Made by a program: the position numbers and the translations under genes. A stretch of DNA of 50,278 nt from Vibrio harveyi NBRC 15634 = ATCC 14126 = KCTC 12724 (GTDB taxonomy: Bacteria; Pseudomonadota; Gammaproteobacteria; Enterobacterales; Vibrionaceae), in the NCBI RefSeq assembly GCF_001591145.1, contig NZ_BCUF01000044.1, forward strand, positions 1-50,278. The letters are read 5' to 3'. The notes below the pieces were generated by a model. It was not told where the DNA came from and made no database searches. It was given only the letters and a program-made list of their open reading frames with translations. Positions 8,124-16,516 of this stretch are shown here, in pieces. The first letter of the stretch is position 1, and every line of letters starts with the position of its first letter.

Positions 8124-8151
8124 AACAAAAAGAGCGACCTAAGCCGCTCTT
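8124..8151 (-). terminator. Terminator of the TetR-controlled RND operon
   Basis: AAGAGCG and CGCTCTT form a 7 bp stem. On the minus strand the stem is followed by TTTTGTTTTC. It lies about 35 bp after the permease stop codon. Confidence 0.75.
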
Positions 8152-8184
8152 GTTTGTTTTGATAAGGAAACTTATCGGATTGTT

Positions 8185-11100
8185 TTAGATCTCTTCGTGC
8201 TTATGAACTAGACCGAAGTCAGCCAAAATGGCATAAGCGGCAGGAATCATAAACAGTACCAACAACGTCGAGGCGAAAATACCAAACACGATAGAGATAA
8301 CCAGAGGTTGGATAACTTGGGCTTGCAAACTGGTTTCCGTTAGCAACGGTAGCAAACCTGCAGCGGTTGTCATCGAGGTTAGGAATACGGCACGGAAACG
8401 TTCTCTACTCGCTTTAACGACAGAATCATGAACATTGTCACCTTCATCTACATGATGGCGTATGTACTGTACTAGCAGGATTGAGTCGTTTACTACGATA
8501 CCAGCCAATGAGACAAAGCCCATCATGCTCGGCATACTTAAGGAATGCCCAAGCACAATATGCCCCCATACTACCCCGATAAAAGCAAGTGGGATCGCGA
8601 GCATGACTACAAACGGTTCCAAGTAACTGCGGAATTGGTAACTTAGGATGGCAAACACGCCAAATAACCCAAGCAAGAAGCCTTTGCCCATAGAGGCTCC
8701 GGTCTCGGCGGTGTCTTTAGCTTCACCTTCAAAGTCGAAACGTAACCCAGGGTACTTCTGCATCAATTTTGGCGCTTCATCTTGTTGGAATTGGCGAATG
8801 ATAGCGGTTGAGTTTGCCTTGGTGTTGTCGGTATCACCAAATACGCTCACCGTGCGCAATCCATCAATACGTTGGATGCGTACGTAGTTGCGCTGGAAAT
8901 TCAATGTTGCAATGGTCGCGAGCGGAATTTGGCTACCGTCTGGCAAGATAATCGGAAAGTTCGCCAACTGCTGTAAGTCGCCTGCTTGCGTTTTATCTAG
9001 TCGAACTTCTATCGAAATATTCTCAACGCCGACTTGGATTTCGTCAGCGGTTTGACCAAAAAATGCCGCACGCAGTTGGTTTGCAACAAGCTGACCATTG
9101 ATGCCATAAGCTTCTGCGCCGGGACGCAATTTAACCAGAACTTCCTCTTTACCCATGCGCATGTCATCAAGCACGCCATGAACACCGTCAAATTGATTAA
9201 GATACTGTTGAATATCAATCGAAGCCGCTTTCAATGCATCAAGATCATCATGTTTTGCACGAATTTCTATCGCTCGACCACCCGGTCCCATCGTGGGCTG
9301 TTTGAATACCAGAGAGATGGGGTCTGCGAGTTCTCCAATATCTTCACGCCATGCTGCGATAAAGTCATCAATGAGAGTGTTGCGGCTTTCTGCCCCTAAC
9401 AAGTCCAATCTAACTGTTGCGATATGGGGACCTGATTCGTTGGCATCGGCATTCGCGTTGAATTGACTGGTTATGTGTAGTACGAGCGGATTACCGCCTT
9501 CAACTTTTTCAGTCCATTCTTTATCGAGCTTTTGCGCTGATGCGACGATCTTATCTACCACTGCCTCTGTTTGGGATAGCGAAGACCCAGGAGGAAGAAT
9601 GATACGAGCTTCGGCAATATCACCGTCTAGCTCAGGGAAGGGCTGGAACTTAAGCAAACCGCCAATTAACGTTGCGGCAGAAATCAGCAGCAAAGTAATG
9701 ACACTGCCCATGAAAGCGTAGCGATACTCAACCACTTTATCTACGGCATTAACCAGCGTGGTATTACGGAAGTTCTCAAAAGATGCCAGTAGCTTTTGTT
9801 TGAACTTTGGTGTGGTCTTTTCCTGTTTTTGTTTATGCAGTGAATGAGATAAGTGGTTGGGTAGAATCAAAAATGCTTCCACTAAGCTCAAGCTTAATAC
9901 CAAGATAAGTACTTGCGGAACCGCCTTTAGCACTGCACCCATTTCACCTTGTAGAAACAGCAGGCTACCAAAGATGCAAACGGTGGTTAAGAAGGAAGAA
10001 ATTACACCCGGTAAAACTTTCTTAACGCCTTTGATAACGGCGTCATCAATCTCTTCGCCTCGGTCAAGGTGAGCGGCAATGGACTCTGCTATAACGATTG
10101 CGTCATCCATCATGATACCGATCGCCATTAGCAAGCCGACTAAGGACATAATGTTGATGGATAGTCCAAGCTGTGCCATCAAAAACAAGCCACCTAAAAA
10201 TGCAACAGGTAAACCGGCGGCAACCCAAAATGAATAGCGAAAGCTAAAAAACAACCACATCGTAGCGAAGACCAAAATGATACCTTGCCAGCCATTTTTG
10301 ACCATCATAGTAAGACGATCCCAAAGCACTGACGAGAGATCATTGGTCATTTGTAGCATGACTCCGTCTGGCGCAATGGCTTGCTGTTCTTCCACAAATT
10401 GAGCGACACGTTCTTTGATTCTGAGAGCATCGTCTTCTTTGTTTTTACTGATCTTTAGAAGGGCAGAAGGGTGACCATCGAAGAGTACTTTCTGCTCATC
10501 TAATTCAAAGCGATCTGTAATCGTAGCGATGTCTTTTAAGCGAATGATTGAGCCATTCGGACCTGAGCCAACAACAATAGTTTCTAGTTCTTCTGGCGTA
10601 ACGCGGCGTTCGTCAAAACGAATCAGGAAATTTTTGTCTGGTGTTTCAACATTACCACTTGGTAACTTAACGTTTTGACGACCAATTTGCTCCGCAATAT
10701 CACCCACACTCAGACCTAATTGTCGAATCGCTTGTGTATCAAGCTCTACCCTGTATTGATGATCCGAGAAGCCTGCCACATCGACCAAAGACACGCCGTA
10801 ATCGAGTTTTAGTGTGCGTTTAAGTTGTTCGGCATACCCTTTTAATTCCGGCCAAGTCGTATCTGCAGTGATTGCCACATCAACGACAGGCTCGTTCCAG
10901 TCCAGTTCTTGAACTACGGGCGACTCAATTTCTTGTGGGAAGTCATTGATCGAGTTAATTTGAGTTTGAACGTCAACGAGCATGCGACCGATATCGGCGT
11001 CCTCATTTAACTTTAAGATGAGACGAGCTGACCCTTCAATAGCTTCACACTGAGTTTCTTCAATATTAGCGAGTCCATCTACGGCGTCTTCCATACGAAC

Positions 11101-11286
11101 ACAGATACTCTCTTCCACTTCTTGAGGGGATGCTCCTGGATAAACCACGCCAGCAAGAATATAAGGGGGATCGAATTCCGGAAAGGTTTCTCGCTTGATG
11201 CCAGAGAGGGAAGAAATACCCAAGATAAGCAACGTCAACATCAACAAATTGGCTGCGGTTGGGTGTTTTGCAAAGAATCGGATCAT
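8185..11286 (-). CDS. RND efflux inner-membrane permease (TetR-adjacent system)
   Basis: This 1033-residue AcrB-superfamily permease has the usual two-fold layout of 12 membrane helices and two large porter loops. TM4 carries the Asp pair of the proton relay (GIMMDDAIVIAES). The second-half motif reads GIVVNDSILLVQY, again without the AcrB-type Lys. The start ATG overlaps the adaptor stop codon by four bases (ATGA), so translation is coupled. There is no outer-membrane factor in the operon; a TolC-type channel must come from elsewhere. The order TetR, adaptor, permease points to induction by a ligand of the repressor, often a pump substrate. Which compound is exported cannot be told. Confidence 0.9.
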   Translation of the reverse strand: MIRFFAKHPTAANLLMLTLLILGISSLSGIKRETFPEFDPPYILAGVVYPGASPQEVEESICVRMEDAVDGLANIEETQCEAIEGSARLILKLNEDADIGRMLVDVQTQINSINDFPQEIESPVVQELDWNEPVVDVAITADTTWPELKGYAEQLKRTLKLDYGVSLVDVAGFSDHQYRVELDTQAIRQLGLSVGDIAEQIGRQNVKLPSGNVETPDKNFLIRFDERRVTPEELETIVVGSGPNGSIIRLKDIATITDRFELDEQKVLFDGHPSALLKISKNKEDDALRIKERVAQFVEEQQAIAPDGVMLQMTNDLSSVLWDRLTMMVKNGWQGIILVFATMWLFFSFRYSFWVAAGLPVAFLGGLFLMAQLGLSINIMSLVGLLMAIGIMMDDAIVIAESIAAHLDRGEEIDDAVIKGVKKVLPGVISSFLTTVCIFGSLLFLQGEMGAVLKAVPQVLILVLSLSLVEAFLILPNHLSHSLHKQKQEKTTPKFKQKLLASFENFRNTTLVNAVDKVVEYRYAFMGSVITLLLISAATLIGGLLKFQPFPELDGDIAEARIILPPGSSLSQTEAVVDKIVASAQKLDKEWTEKVEGGNPLVLHITSQFNANADANESGPHIATVRLDLLGAESRNTLIDDFIAAWREDIGELADPISLVFKQPTMGPGGRAIEIRAKHDDLDALKAASIDIQQYLNQFDGVHGVLDDMRMGKEEVLVKLRPGAEAYGINGQLVANQLRAAFFGQTADEIQVGVENISIEVRLDKTQAGDLQQLANFPIILPDGSQIPLATIATLNFQRNYVRIQRIDGLRTVSVFGDTDNTKANSTAIIRQFQQDEAPKLMQKYPGLRFDFEGEAKDTAETGASMGKGFLLGLFGVFAILSYQFRSYLEPFVVMLAIPLAFIGVVWGHIVLGHSLSMPSMMGFVSLAGIVVNDSILLVQYIRHHVDEGDNVHDSVVKASRERFRAVFLTSMTTAAGLLPLLTETSLQAQVIQPLVISIVFGIFASTLLVLFMIPAAYAILADFGLVHKHEEI

Positions 11287-12611
11287 GAGTCGGACCCCTC
11301 AGTCACCGTTTGGCTCTGCTCTGATGTTTCCTTCAACAACATGCCGTTGATAGCAGGCAACAGGTCATTAATGATCAACTTTTGACCTTGTTCCAAGGCT
11401 CCTTCGACAACGACTTGGTTGTCGCGTCGATAGAGTACCTCAACAGTCACGATTTGAAGGCGGTTATCTTCACCCATCAGGTAGATCTTGTCTCCATGGA
11501 GCGCGCGTTCAGGAATAACCCAGCTTGGATTCTGTTGTCCTTCAATCAATGCACGTACAAACATACCGTTCACGAGAGGTGGTACAGACGTTGGTTTCAA
11601 TGCTCGATAGTCTTGCTCAATCTCCAATATCACCCCAGCGGTGGCTTGGCTTGGATCCACCGTCTCACTGATACGCGCGACTTTAGCAGACCAAGACGCA
11701 GATAGGTTGCCGCTATTAAGCTCAATAATGGCGTGGATAGCATTCATATCAGGTTGTGGGATACCAGACTCATCACGTACAAACTCACCAATGCTTGAAG
11801 CAAGGGTTTGCATATCATGTATCGATAGCTGGGCTTCAACTTCCATCACATCAATGCCATGCCCTGTGACCATAGTTTGTTGAAGGTTCACTACTTGATT
11901 TTGTTCGATATCCACCTGAGCAATGCGCAGATCATATGGGAGCGTGATGATGGTTTTATCAAGTGAACGTTTCGCCTCATCCACTTTGGAAGCGTTGACC
12001 TTAACTAACGCCTCAGCGACACGCTTCTCATCTGGCATCAAACCTATCTGATTTTCAATATCAAGCACCAACTTACGCTGAGAAAGCGCACTTTGCTCTT
12101 GTTGATCCACATCAGATTGTGATGTTAAGCCTTTCTTGCGTAGGTTTTGTTTACGAGCAAGTTCCTTGTTGGCGATCACTAAACGATTCGCTTCAATTTT
12201 TAGTGTGCTTTTTAAGTTCGCTTCTTCTTGGTTTAGCTTAGCCAGAGAGGTTTGTGCAGACTTAAGGTCGGCTTGAGCTTGAACCAGTTTTAATTCGTAA
12301 TCGAGTGGATCGATCCTTAAGATCTCCGTTCCTGCTTGTAGTACTTGCCCTTTTTCCAATTGTGGGTGGCGATAAACTACTTTTCCAGTGACTTCGGCGA
12401 TAGCCTTCCACTCAATTTTGGGTGTAATTTTTCCGAACCCAATAGCGATAGGAGCAATGGCTTTCAGTTCAAGAGGAACAGTTTCGACTAACCTTGCGCG
12501 ATCCCCCGCAGGTTTTACTGGCAAATCTGGTTTGAGGTTAATTGCCAAAAGCAGAATGACGATCCCGGTAGCAAGGGCAGGAAAGAACAGCAGTTTTTTA
12601 TTCATTTTCAT
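11283..12611 (-). CDS. RND efflux periplasmic adaptor (TetR-adjacent system)
   Basis: The 442-residue membrane fusion protein has a hydrophobic N-terminal anchor (KKLLFFPALATGIVILLLAI), a lipoyl half (AEVTGKVVYRHPQLEKGQVL), a long alpha-hairpin of about 120 residues (residues about 105-225) and the returning lipoyl and beta-barrel parts. At 442 residues it is longer than most adaptors, mainly because of the hairpin. The start lies inside the 3' end of the tetR gene (14 bp overlap), with ATG 12611 and a second in-frame ATG at 12605. No good ribosome site is visible, which fits translational coupling to tetR. Its stop overlaps the permease start. It links the permease at 8185-11286 to an outer-membrane channel. 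Confidence 0.87.
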   Translation of the reverse strand: MKMNKKLLFFPALATGIVILLLAINLKPDLPVKPAGDRARLVETVPLELKAIAPIAIGFGKITPKIEWKAIAEVTGKVVYRHPQLEKGQVLQAGTEILRIDPLDYELKLVQAQADLKSAQTSLAKLNQEEANLKSTLKIEANRLVIANKELARKQNLRKKGLTSQSDVDQQEQSALSQRKLVLDIENQIGLMPDEKRVAEALVKVNASKVDEAKRSLDKTIITLPYDLRIAQVDIEQNQVVNLQQTMVTGHGIDVMEVEAQLSIHDMQTLASSIGEFVRDESGIPQPDMNAIHAIIELNSGNLSASWSAKVARISETVDPSQATAGVILEIEQDYRALKPTSVPPLVNGMFVRALIEGQQNPSWVIPERALHGDKIYLMGEDNRLQIVTVEVLYRRDNQVVVEGALEQGQKLIINDLLPAINGMLLKETSEQSQTVTEGSDS

Positions 12612-13254
12612 ATTGGTTGCCCGAGTCTAAGAGTCCATGTTTCATCAGTTGTATGTTGTGTTCGAACAATCGGTTCAAGAATGCTTCTGAGAGTTCAATA
12701 CCGTGTATGGCGAGCAGCGCTGGTGGTGCCATAAAAGGGAAAACCATTAAGCTGATATAAGAGACACGACAAAGTTGCGGGTCAGCTCCCTTTCGCAGAA
12801 CACCACTGTCGACCAACTTATCGAAGATAACCCCTTGCATTGGTTGGCTGATGTCGGCAAATACTTTTTCAAGTAACTTTCGTTGAGTTTCGGAAGGAGG
12901 CATGTGCATGACTTGAGCTATTAAGCGAGGAAACTGCGGCACTTTGATCATTTCTCGGTAATAGGTACGCATTAAGTCGAGAAAATTTTGCTCACTGCTG
13001 TCTGATACGAGAGCTTGCAATTGCTTCTGCATGGGTGACAGTGTCTCGCGCAGCATCGTTTCAAATAGCCCTTCCTTATTTCCAAAGTAGTAACGAATCA
13101 TCGCGACATTCACTCCAGCCTTTTGTGCGACCAAACGAGTGGATACTTTGTCGTAGGCCATGATGGTGAAGAGCTCGCGTGCGTGGAGTATTAACTTTTC
13201 ACGAGCATCAATTTGGTCTGTGGGTCTTCCTGCCTTTCTTTGAGCTTTTGTCAC
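12598..13254 (-). CDS. TetR/AcrR-family repressor of the adjacent RND operon
   Basis: The 218-residue protein has the N-terminal TetR helix-turn-helix (residues about 17-63: AREKLILHARELFTIMAYDKV, then VAQKAGVNVAMIRYYFGNKEG) and an all-helical ligand/dimer domain. The start is GTG 13254 preceded by GAGAGG. It is the first gene of the tetR-adaptor-permease operon, so it most likely represses its own transcription and that of the pump. A perfect 16-base palindrome (13337-13352) and a related half-palindrome (13279-13288) lie upstream and are the likely operators. The ligand is unknown. Confidence 0.87.
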   Translation of the reverse strand: MTKAQRKAGRPTDQIDAREKLILHARELFTIMAYDKVSTRLVAQKAGVNVAMIRYYFGNKEGLFETMLRETLSPMQKQLQALVSDSSEQNFLDLMRTYYREMIKVPQFPRLIAQVMHMPPSETQRKLLEKVFADISQPMQGVIFDKLVDSGVLRKGADPQLCRVSYISLMVFPFMAPPALLAIHGIELSEAFLNRLFEHNIQLMKHGLLDSGNQYENE

Positions 13255-13336
13255 CGTCGCCTCTCAAAATATTAAACATTTGATTAATTATAAGACGGCG
13301 ATTCGTCATACGACATACGAAAAATTCATCGCTATT

Positions 13337-13352
13337 TAATCAATTGATTAAT
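13337..13352. promoter_or_regulatory. Perfect 16-base palindrome, probable TetR operator
   Basis: TTAATCAATTGATTAA is its own reverse complement. A second copy of its half (TTTGATTAAT) lies at 13279-13288, 25 bp upstream of the tetR GTG. TetR-family proteins bind such palindromes near their own start. Whether this one binds here is inference from position and symmetry. Confidence 0.45.
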
Positions 13353-13675
13353 TTGTGATGAAGGCGACTTCGAGCAACGAGAGGAGCAGTACGACTCGCA
13401 TTATGAGTAAGCTAACATCAATGAAAACGATATGTTTCTCAATAAGATATAATTCTCTAGTCAATCGAAAAATCAGTATTTCCTCTTCATAACCATCTCG
13501 AACTGAATCTGTTTTCAATTACCATGCTGCGTTAATGATGCTTATTGTGTGAGATGAAGATGATACATAAAACACTAACTAAGCGCGGAAAAATTAGTAA
13601 TCATCAAAGAGTCTCTACCGACCCTTCGTTCGTGTGGTCTTTCTATAATCAGATTTAACGTGTCCTAGTAAGTGA

Positions 13676-13792
13676 GAAATGTTGAAACGATTGAAAATAT
13701 CGTCTTTCATCGATTCATATTTAGTTGAAAATATGGATAAAATTAATTGTAGTCATTCAGTTATTTTGATTAGTTTTCTTTTATATGACTGA
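13676..13792 (+). pseudogene. 3' remnant of a fifth array paralogue
   Basis: The 48 bases from 13676 match the end of the gene at 13820-14659 (14584-14631) at about 40 of 48 positions and translate to EMLKRLKISSFIDSYL, against EVLKRLEISPFIDSYL in that gene. The reading frame runs on to a stop at 13790-13792. Nothing upstream resembles the rest of the gene, so a paralogue lost all but its last ~16 codons, probably by deletion or recombination within the array. Confidence 0.75.
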
Positions 13793-13819
13793 CATTTTAC
13801 AACGAGTATTTATTATAAA

Positions 13820-14659
13820 ATGAGTATGAAACTAAAATTTTTAGATCAATTAAAAGATGGTTTTAGAGGAAAGCCAGAATTTTCTAATTTGTTTTATCAT
13901 GCGTTTCAGGTTGATGATCTCGTTATTTTATTTGAATGCCCAGATAACATATTTGAAGGTGCAGTATACGAGAACAAGATTGAACTAAAGAATTTTAATA
14001 TCAATTCAGTTAACGGAGATCATGATAGTATAATTAAGCTGGCTTATGTTAATTTTTCTTTTAGTAGAGTTATTTTTAACCCTATAGCACCTGTAAATAA
14101 ACAAGGTGATCTTTTCGTTAGGTTAGGAATAAAATCAATAGATAGTCATGTGAAAACAACAGAACAACTATCAGATTATTTAGAAAAAGAGTATTTTGAT
14201 TTTTATCATGACCCAAATCCAAGTTCGGATTCTAAACGTGGATATCATACGGAGTTAATGAAAAAATTTATAAAAAGAGCTAATCGTCAATGGGGAGAAT
14301 ACCCAGAATCTGAAGAAATGATATCAGAAAAAAGACAATACCTTATCGATGGCTTTTACCGCGGCTATCCCCCAATAAAGTGTAAAAATGTAAAAATAGG
14401 CAAATATACGTTTTCTAAGTATTTGGAAGGAAGTTTAAAGTATAAAGGGGAGTTTAGTCGAGTATATAATGTAATCATCAGAGATGGGTTCTGTCTACGT
14501 ATTGAGTTTTGGTACGCAACTCAATATGGCTATCCTAAGAAAAAATTTTTGAAATGGATTGAAAGAGCTGACGAAACATTTGAAAAAGAAGTGCTGAAAC
14601 GATTAGAAATATCACCTTTTATCGATTCATATCTAGGCAAGAATTGGAGGATTGAATAA
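13820..14659 (+). CDS. Array paralogue 1, unknown family
   Basis: This 279-residue cytoplasmic-looking protein has no signal peptide and no membrane segment. I do not recognise the family. Conserved with the next genes are YHDPNP-x-SDS-x-RG-x-HT (about residues 130-145), WGE-P (about 158), YPPIKC (about 183-188), YNVIIRDGFCLRIEFWY (about 216-232) and a C-terminal FEKEVLKRLEIS-FIDS. The DNA is very AT-rich (25-33% GC in sampled lines) against a background of roughly 45%, which suggests horizontal origin. There is no clear ribosome site before ATG 13820. The start is supported by the homologous ATGAGTAT start of paralogue 2. Tandem paralogues of small soluble proteins in a low-GC island are typical of orphan immunity arrays, but that is inference. 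Confidence 0.8.
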   Translation: MSMKLKFLDQLKDGFRGKPEFSNLFYHAFQVDDLVILFECPDNIFEGAVYENKIELKNFNINSVNGDHDSIIKLAYVNFSFSRVIFNPIAPVNKQGDLFVRLGIKSIDSHVKTTEQLSDYLEKEYFDFYHDPNPSSDSKRGYHTELMKKFIKRANRQWGEYPESEEMISEKRQYLIDGFYRGYPPIKCKNVKIGKYTFSKYLEGSLKYKGEFSRVYNVIIRDGFCLRIEFWYATQYGYPKKKFLKWIERADETFEKEVLKRLEISPFIDSYLGKNWRIE

Positions 14660-14715
14660 TGTTTTGAATGATTATATTTTATAGAGTTGAATTTTTAAAA
14701 AAGTGTTTTTGATAA

Positions 14716-15552
14716 ATGAGTATAAAATTGAAATTTTTAGAACAGTTAAAAGATGGTTTCAAAGAAAAGCCAGAGTTTTCTAGTTTGTTTCATCATATAT
14801 TTAAAGTTGATGATTTCATTGTTTTATTCTTATGTCCAGACAATATGTATGAATATTCAATATATGATGATGTAGTTGATCTAGACAAGTTTGATGATAA
14901 TTCGTTTCATGAAGGTCATGAAAAAATAATTGAATTGGCTTCTGTAAACTTTCTTTTTAGTCGAGTGATTTTTAATCCTATTGCCCCGGTTAATAAGCAA
15001 GGAGATCTTTTTATTAAAATAAAAATAAAGTCGATAGACAGAAATATAAAAACAAGTAATCAGCTCTCAAGCTACTTAGAAAATGAATATTTGGAATATT
15101 ATCATGATCCGAATCCATGTTCAGACTCTACGCGTGGAGAGCATACAGAGTCAATGAGAGATTTTACTGAAAGAGCAAATCGTCAATGGGGAGAAAACCC
15201 AGAGCGTGAAGAAATGATATTGGAAAAAGAAAAATATCTTATCGATAGTTTTTACTATAGCTATCCACCAATAAAGTGTGAAAATGAAAAAATAGGTAAA
15301 TATACGTTTTCTAAGTATTTGGAAGGAAGTTTAAAGTATAAAGGGGAGTTCAGTCGAGTATATAATTTAATCATTAAAGATGGATTCTGCTTAAGTATTG
15401 AGTTTTGGTATGTAACTCAATATGGCTATCCTAAGAAAAAGTTTTTGAAATGGATTGAAAGAGCTGACGAAACATTTGAAAAAGAAGTGTTAGAACGATT
15501 GGAAATTTCAAATTGTATTGATTCCTCAATGGTTTATAACATTAAAGCTTAA
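14716..15552 (+). CDS. Array paralogue 2, unknown family
   Basis: This 278-residue protein is the closest relative of paralogue 1. The last third is nearly identical, even in DNA (for example 14398-14468 against 15294-15364 differ at only a few bases), while the N-terminal 70 residues have diverged (residues about 35-70 share little). It carries the same family marks: YYHDPNPCSDSTRG, YPPIKC, FCLSIEFWY, LERLEIS-CIDS. It lacks a signal peptide. The spacer of 56 bp from paralogue 1 has no terminator and no ribosome site, so cotranscription is likely. The uneven divergence suggests gene conversion at the 3' end or selection for difference at the N-terminus. Function unknown. Confidence 0.8.
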   Translation: MSIKLKFLEQLKDGFKEKPEFSSLFHHIFKVDDFIVLFLCPDNMYEYSIYDDVVDLDKFDDNSFHEGHEKIIELASVNFLFSRVIFNPIAPVNKQGDLFIKIKIKSIDRNIKTSNQLSSYLENEYLEYYHDPNPCSDSTRGEHTESMRDFTERANRQWGENPEREEMILEKEKYLIDSFYYSYPPIKCENEKIGKYTFSKYLEGSLKYKGEFSRVYNLIIKDGFCLSIEFWYVTQYGYPKKKFLKWIERADETFEKEVLERLEISNCIDSSMVYNIKA

Positions 15553-15625
15553 ACATTAGCTAAATATCATATTTTTATCAGTGAATTTTATGTAAATTAA
15601 TTATTGGATTAAATAGGATGGAAAT

Positions 15626-16516
15626 TTGAAAATATTTAAATTGCTCCTAGATGGTTTCAAAGGGAAGCTTGACTTATCTGAAATGTCCATCGATATTTTT
15701 AGAGTCGACGATTACTTGATTAAATTTGAATTCCCGAAAGATACATTGGAAAAGCGTCATTACGAAGATAGCTTTCTTTTTGAAGACTTTAATATTAAAT
15801 CTACTGAGTATATACACCAGAAATATGTCAATCTATTCTATGTTGGTTATTCTTTCAGGAAGATAGTAACAAATTATATTTTTCCTGTGAACACTTTAGG
15901 TAAACTGTATATTAATTTAAGAATTAAAAAATCAAATGCCACTATTGAAACTGAAAATGAATTATCAAATTTTATAGAAAGAGAATATAACGACTATTAT
16001 CATGATCCTAATCCATGCAGTGATTCTATGCGTGGTTATCATACAGACTTAATGAATGATGCCAGAATAATTGCAGATCAGCGTTGGGGAGTTAATCCTG
16101 ACGATGAAGATAAAATAAAGAAAAAAGAAAAATATCTTATACATAGTTTCTTTTTGGGGTATCCACCTATTAAATGTAAAGAGGTAAATATAGGTAATCA
16201 TCGATGTGTTAAATATGAAGAAGGAAACGTTTATTATAAATATGATCTAAAGCGAGTATATAACATAATAATTAGTGGTGGATTTTATCTTAGTGTAGAG
16301 TTTTGGTATAAATTAGACTCTAGTTATACAAATAAAAAATTGTTAAATTGGGTGAGTAATGCCGATGCAAAATTCGAAAAAGAAATGTTAGAACGATTGG
16401 AATTGTCTAATTATATTGACTCTTGTTTAAATTCTGCTGAGGAACAGTTGCGAGAGAACAGTGCAAAGCAAAAGGCGAGGGTGGTAGGAAAATATGCGAA
16501 AATAGGAAAGCACTGA
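15626..16516 (+). CDS. Array paralogue 3, unknown family, with basic C-terminal tail
   Basis: This 296-residue member starts at TTG 15626 behind an AGGATGG ribosome site; the ATG inside that site is out of frame and stops at once. It keeps YYHDPNPCSDSMRGYHTDLM, GYPPIKC, FYLSVEFWY and LERLELS-YIDS but is clearly more distant from paralogues 1 and 2. Unlike them it carries an extra 26-residue, Lys/Arg-rich tail (ending VVGKYAKIGKH) after the point where the others stop. The DNA of this tail is less AT-rich than the body of the gene. Its stop codon overlaps the start of paralogue 4 (TGATG), so the two are translationally coupled. Function unknown. Confidence 0.78.
   Translation: MKIFKLLLDGFKGKLDLSEMSIDIFRVDDYLIKFEFPKDTLEKRHYEDSFLFEDFNIKSTEYIHQKYVNLFYVGYSFRKIVTNYIFPVNTLGKLYINLRIKKSNATIETENELSNFIEREYNDYYHDPNPCSDSMRGYHTDLMNDARIIADQRWGVNPDDEDKIKKKEKYLIHSFFLGYPPIKCKEVNIGNHRCVKYEEGNVYYKYDLKRVYNIIISGGFYLSVEFWYKLDSSYTNKKLLNWVSNADAKFEKEMLERLELSNYIDSCLNSAEEQLRENSAKQKARVVGKYAKIGKH

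Larger units (their letters stand above)
7480..8184. other. Long intergenic region, two terminators and a possible small transcript
   Basis: This 705 bp gap between convergent genes holds a plus-strand terminator (7591-7621), a very strong minus-strand terminator (7694-7731), a possible 25-codon hydrophobic ORF on the minus strand (7789-7866) and the terminator of the next RND operon (8124-8151). The strong minus-strand terminator has no annotated gene in front of it, which suggests a small RNA or peptide gene from about 7870 down to 7700. An 81-codon plus-strand ORF at 7766-8011 crosses these elements and is not convincing. Confidence 0.5.
13255..13819. other. Boundary region of the AT-rich island
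   Basis: This 565 bp stretch begins with the tetR promoter and two TTTGATTAAT-type elements. It ends with the 3' remnant of an array paralogue (13676-13792) and the AT-rich promoter area of the first intact array gene (TATTAT near 13810). The middle part (about 13360-13670) holds only short ORFs that I cannot relate to anything. Confidence 0.5.
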
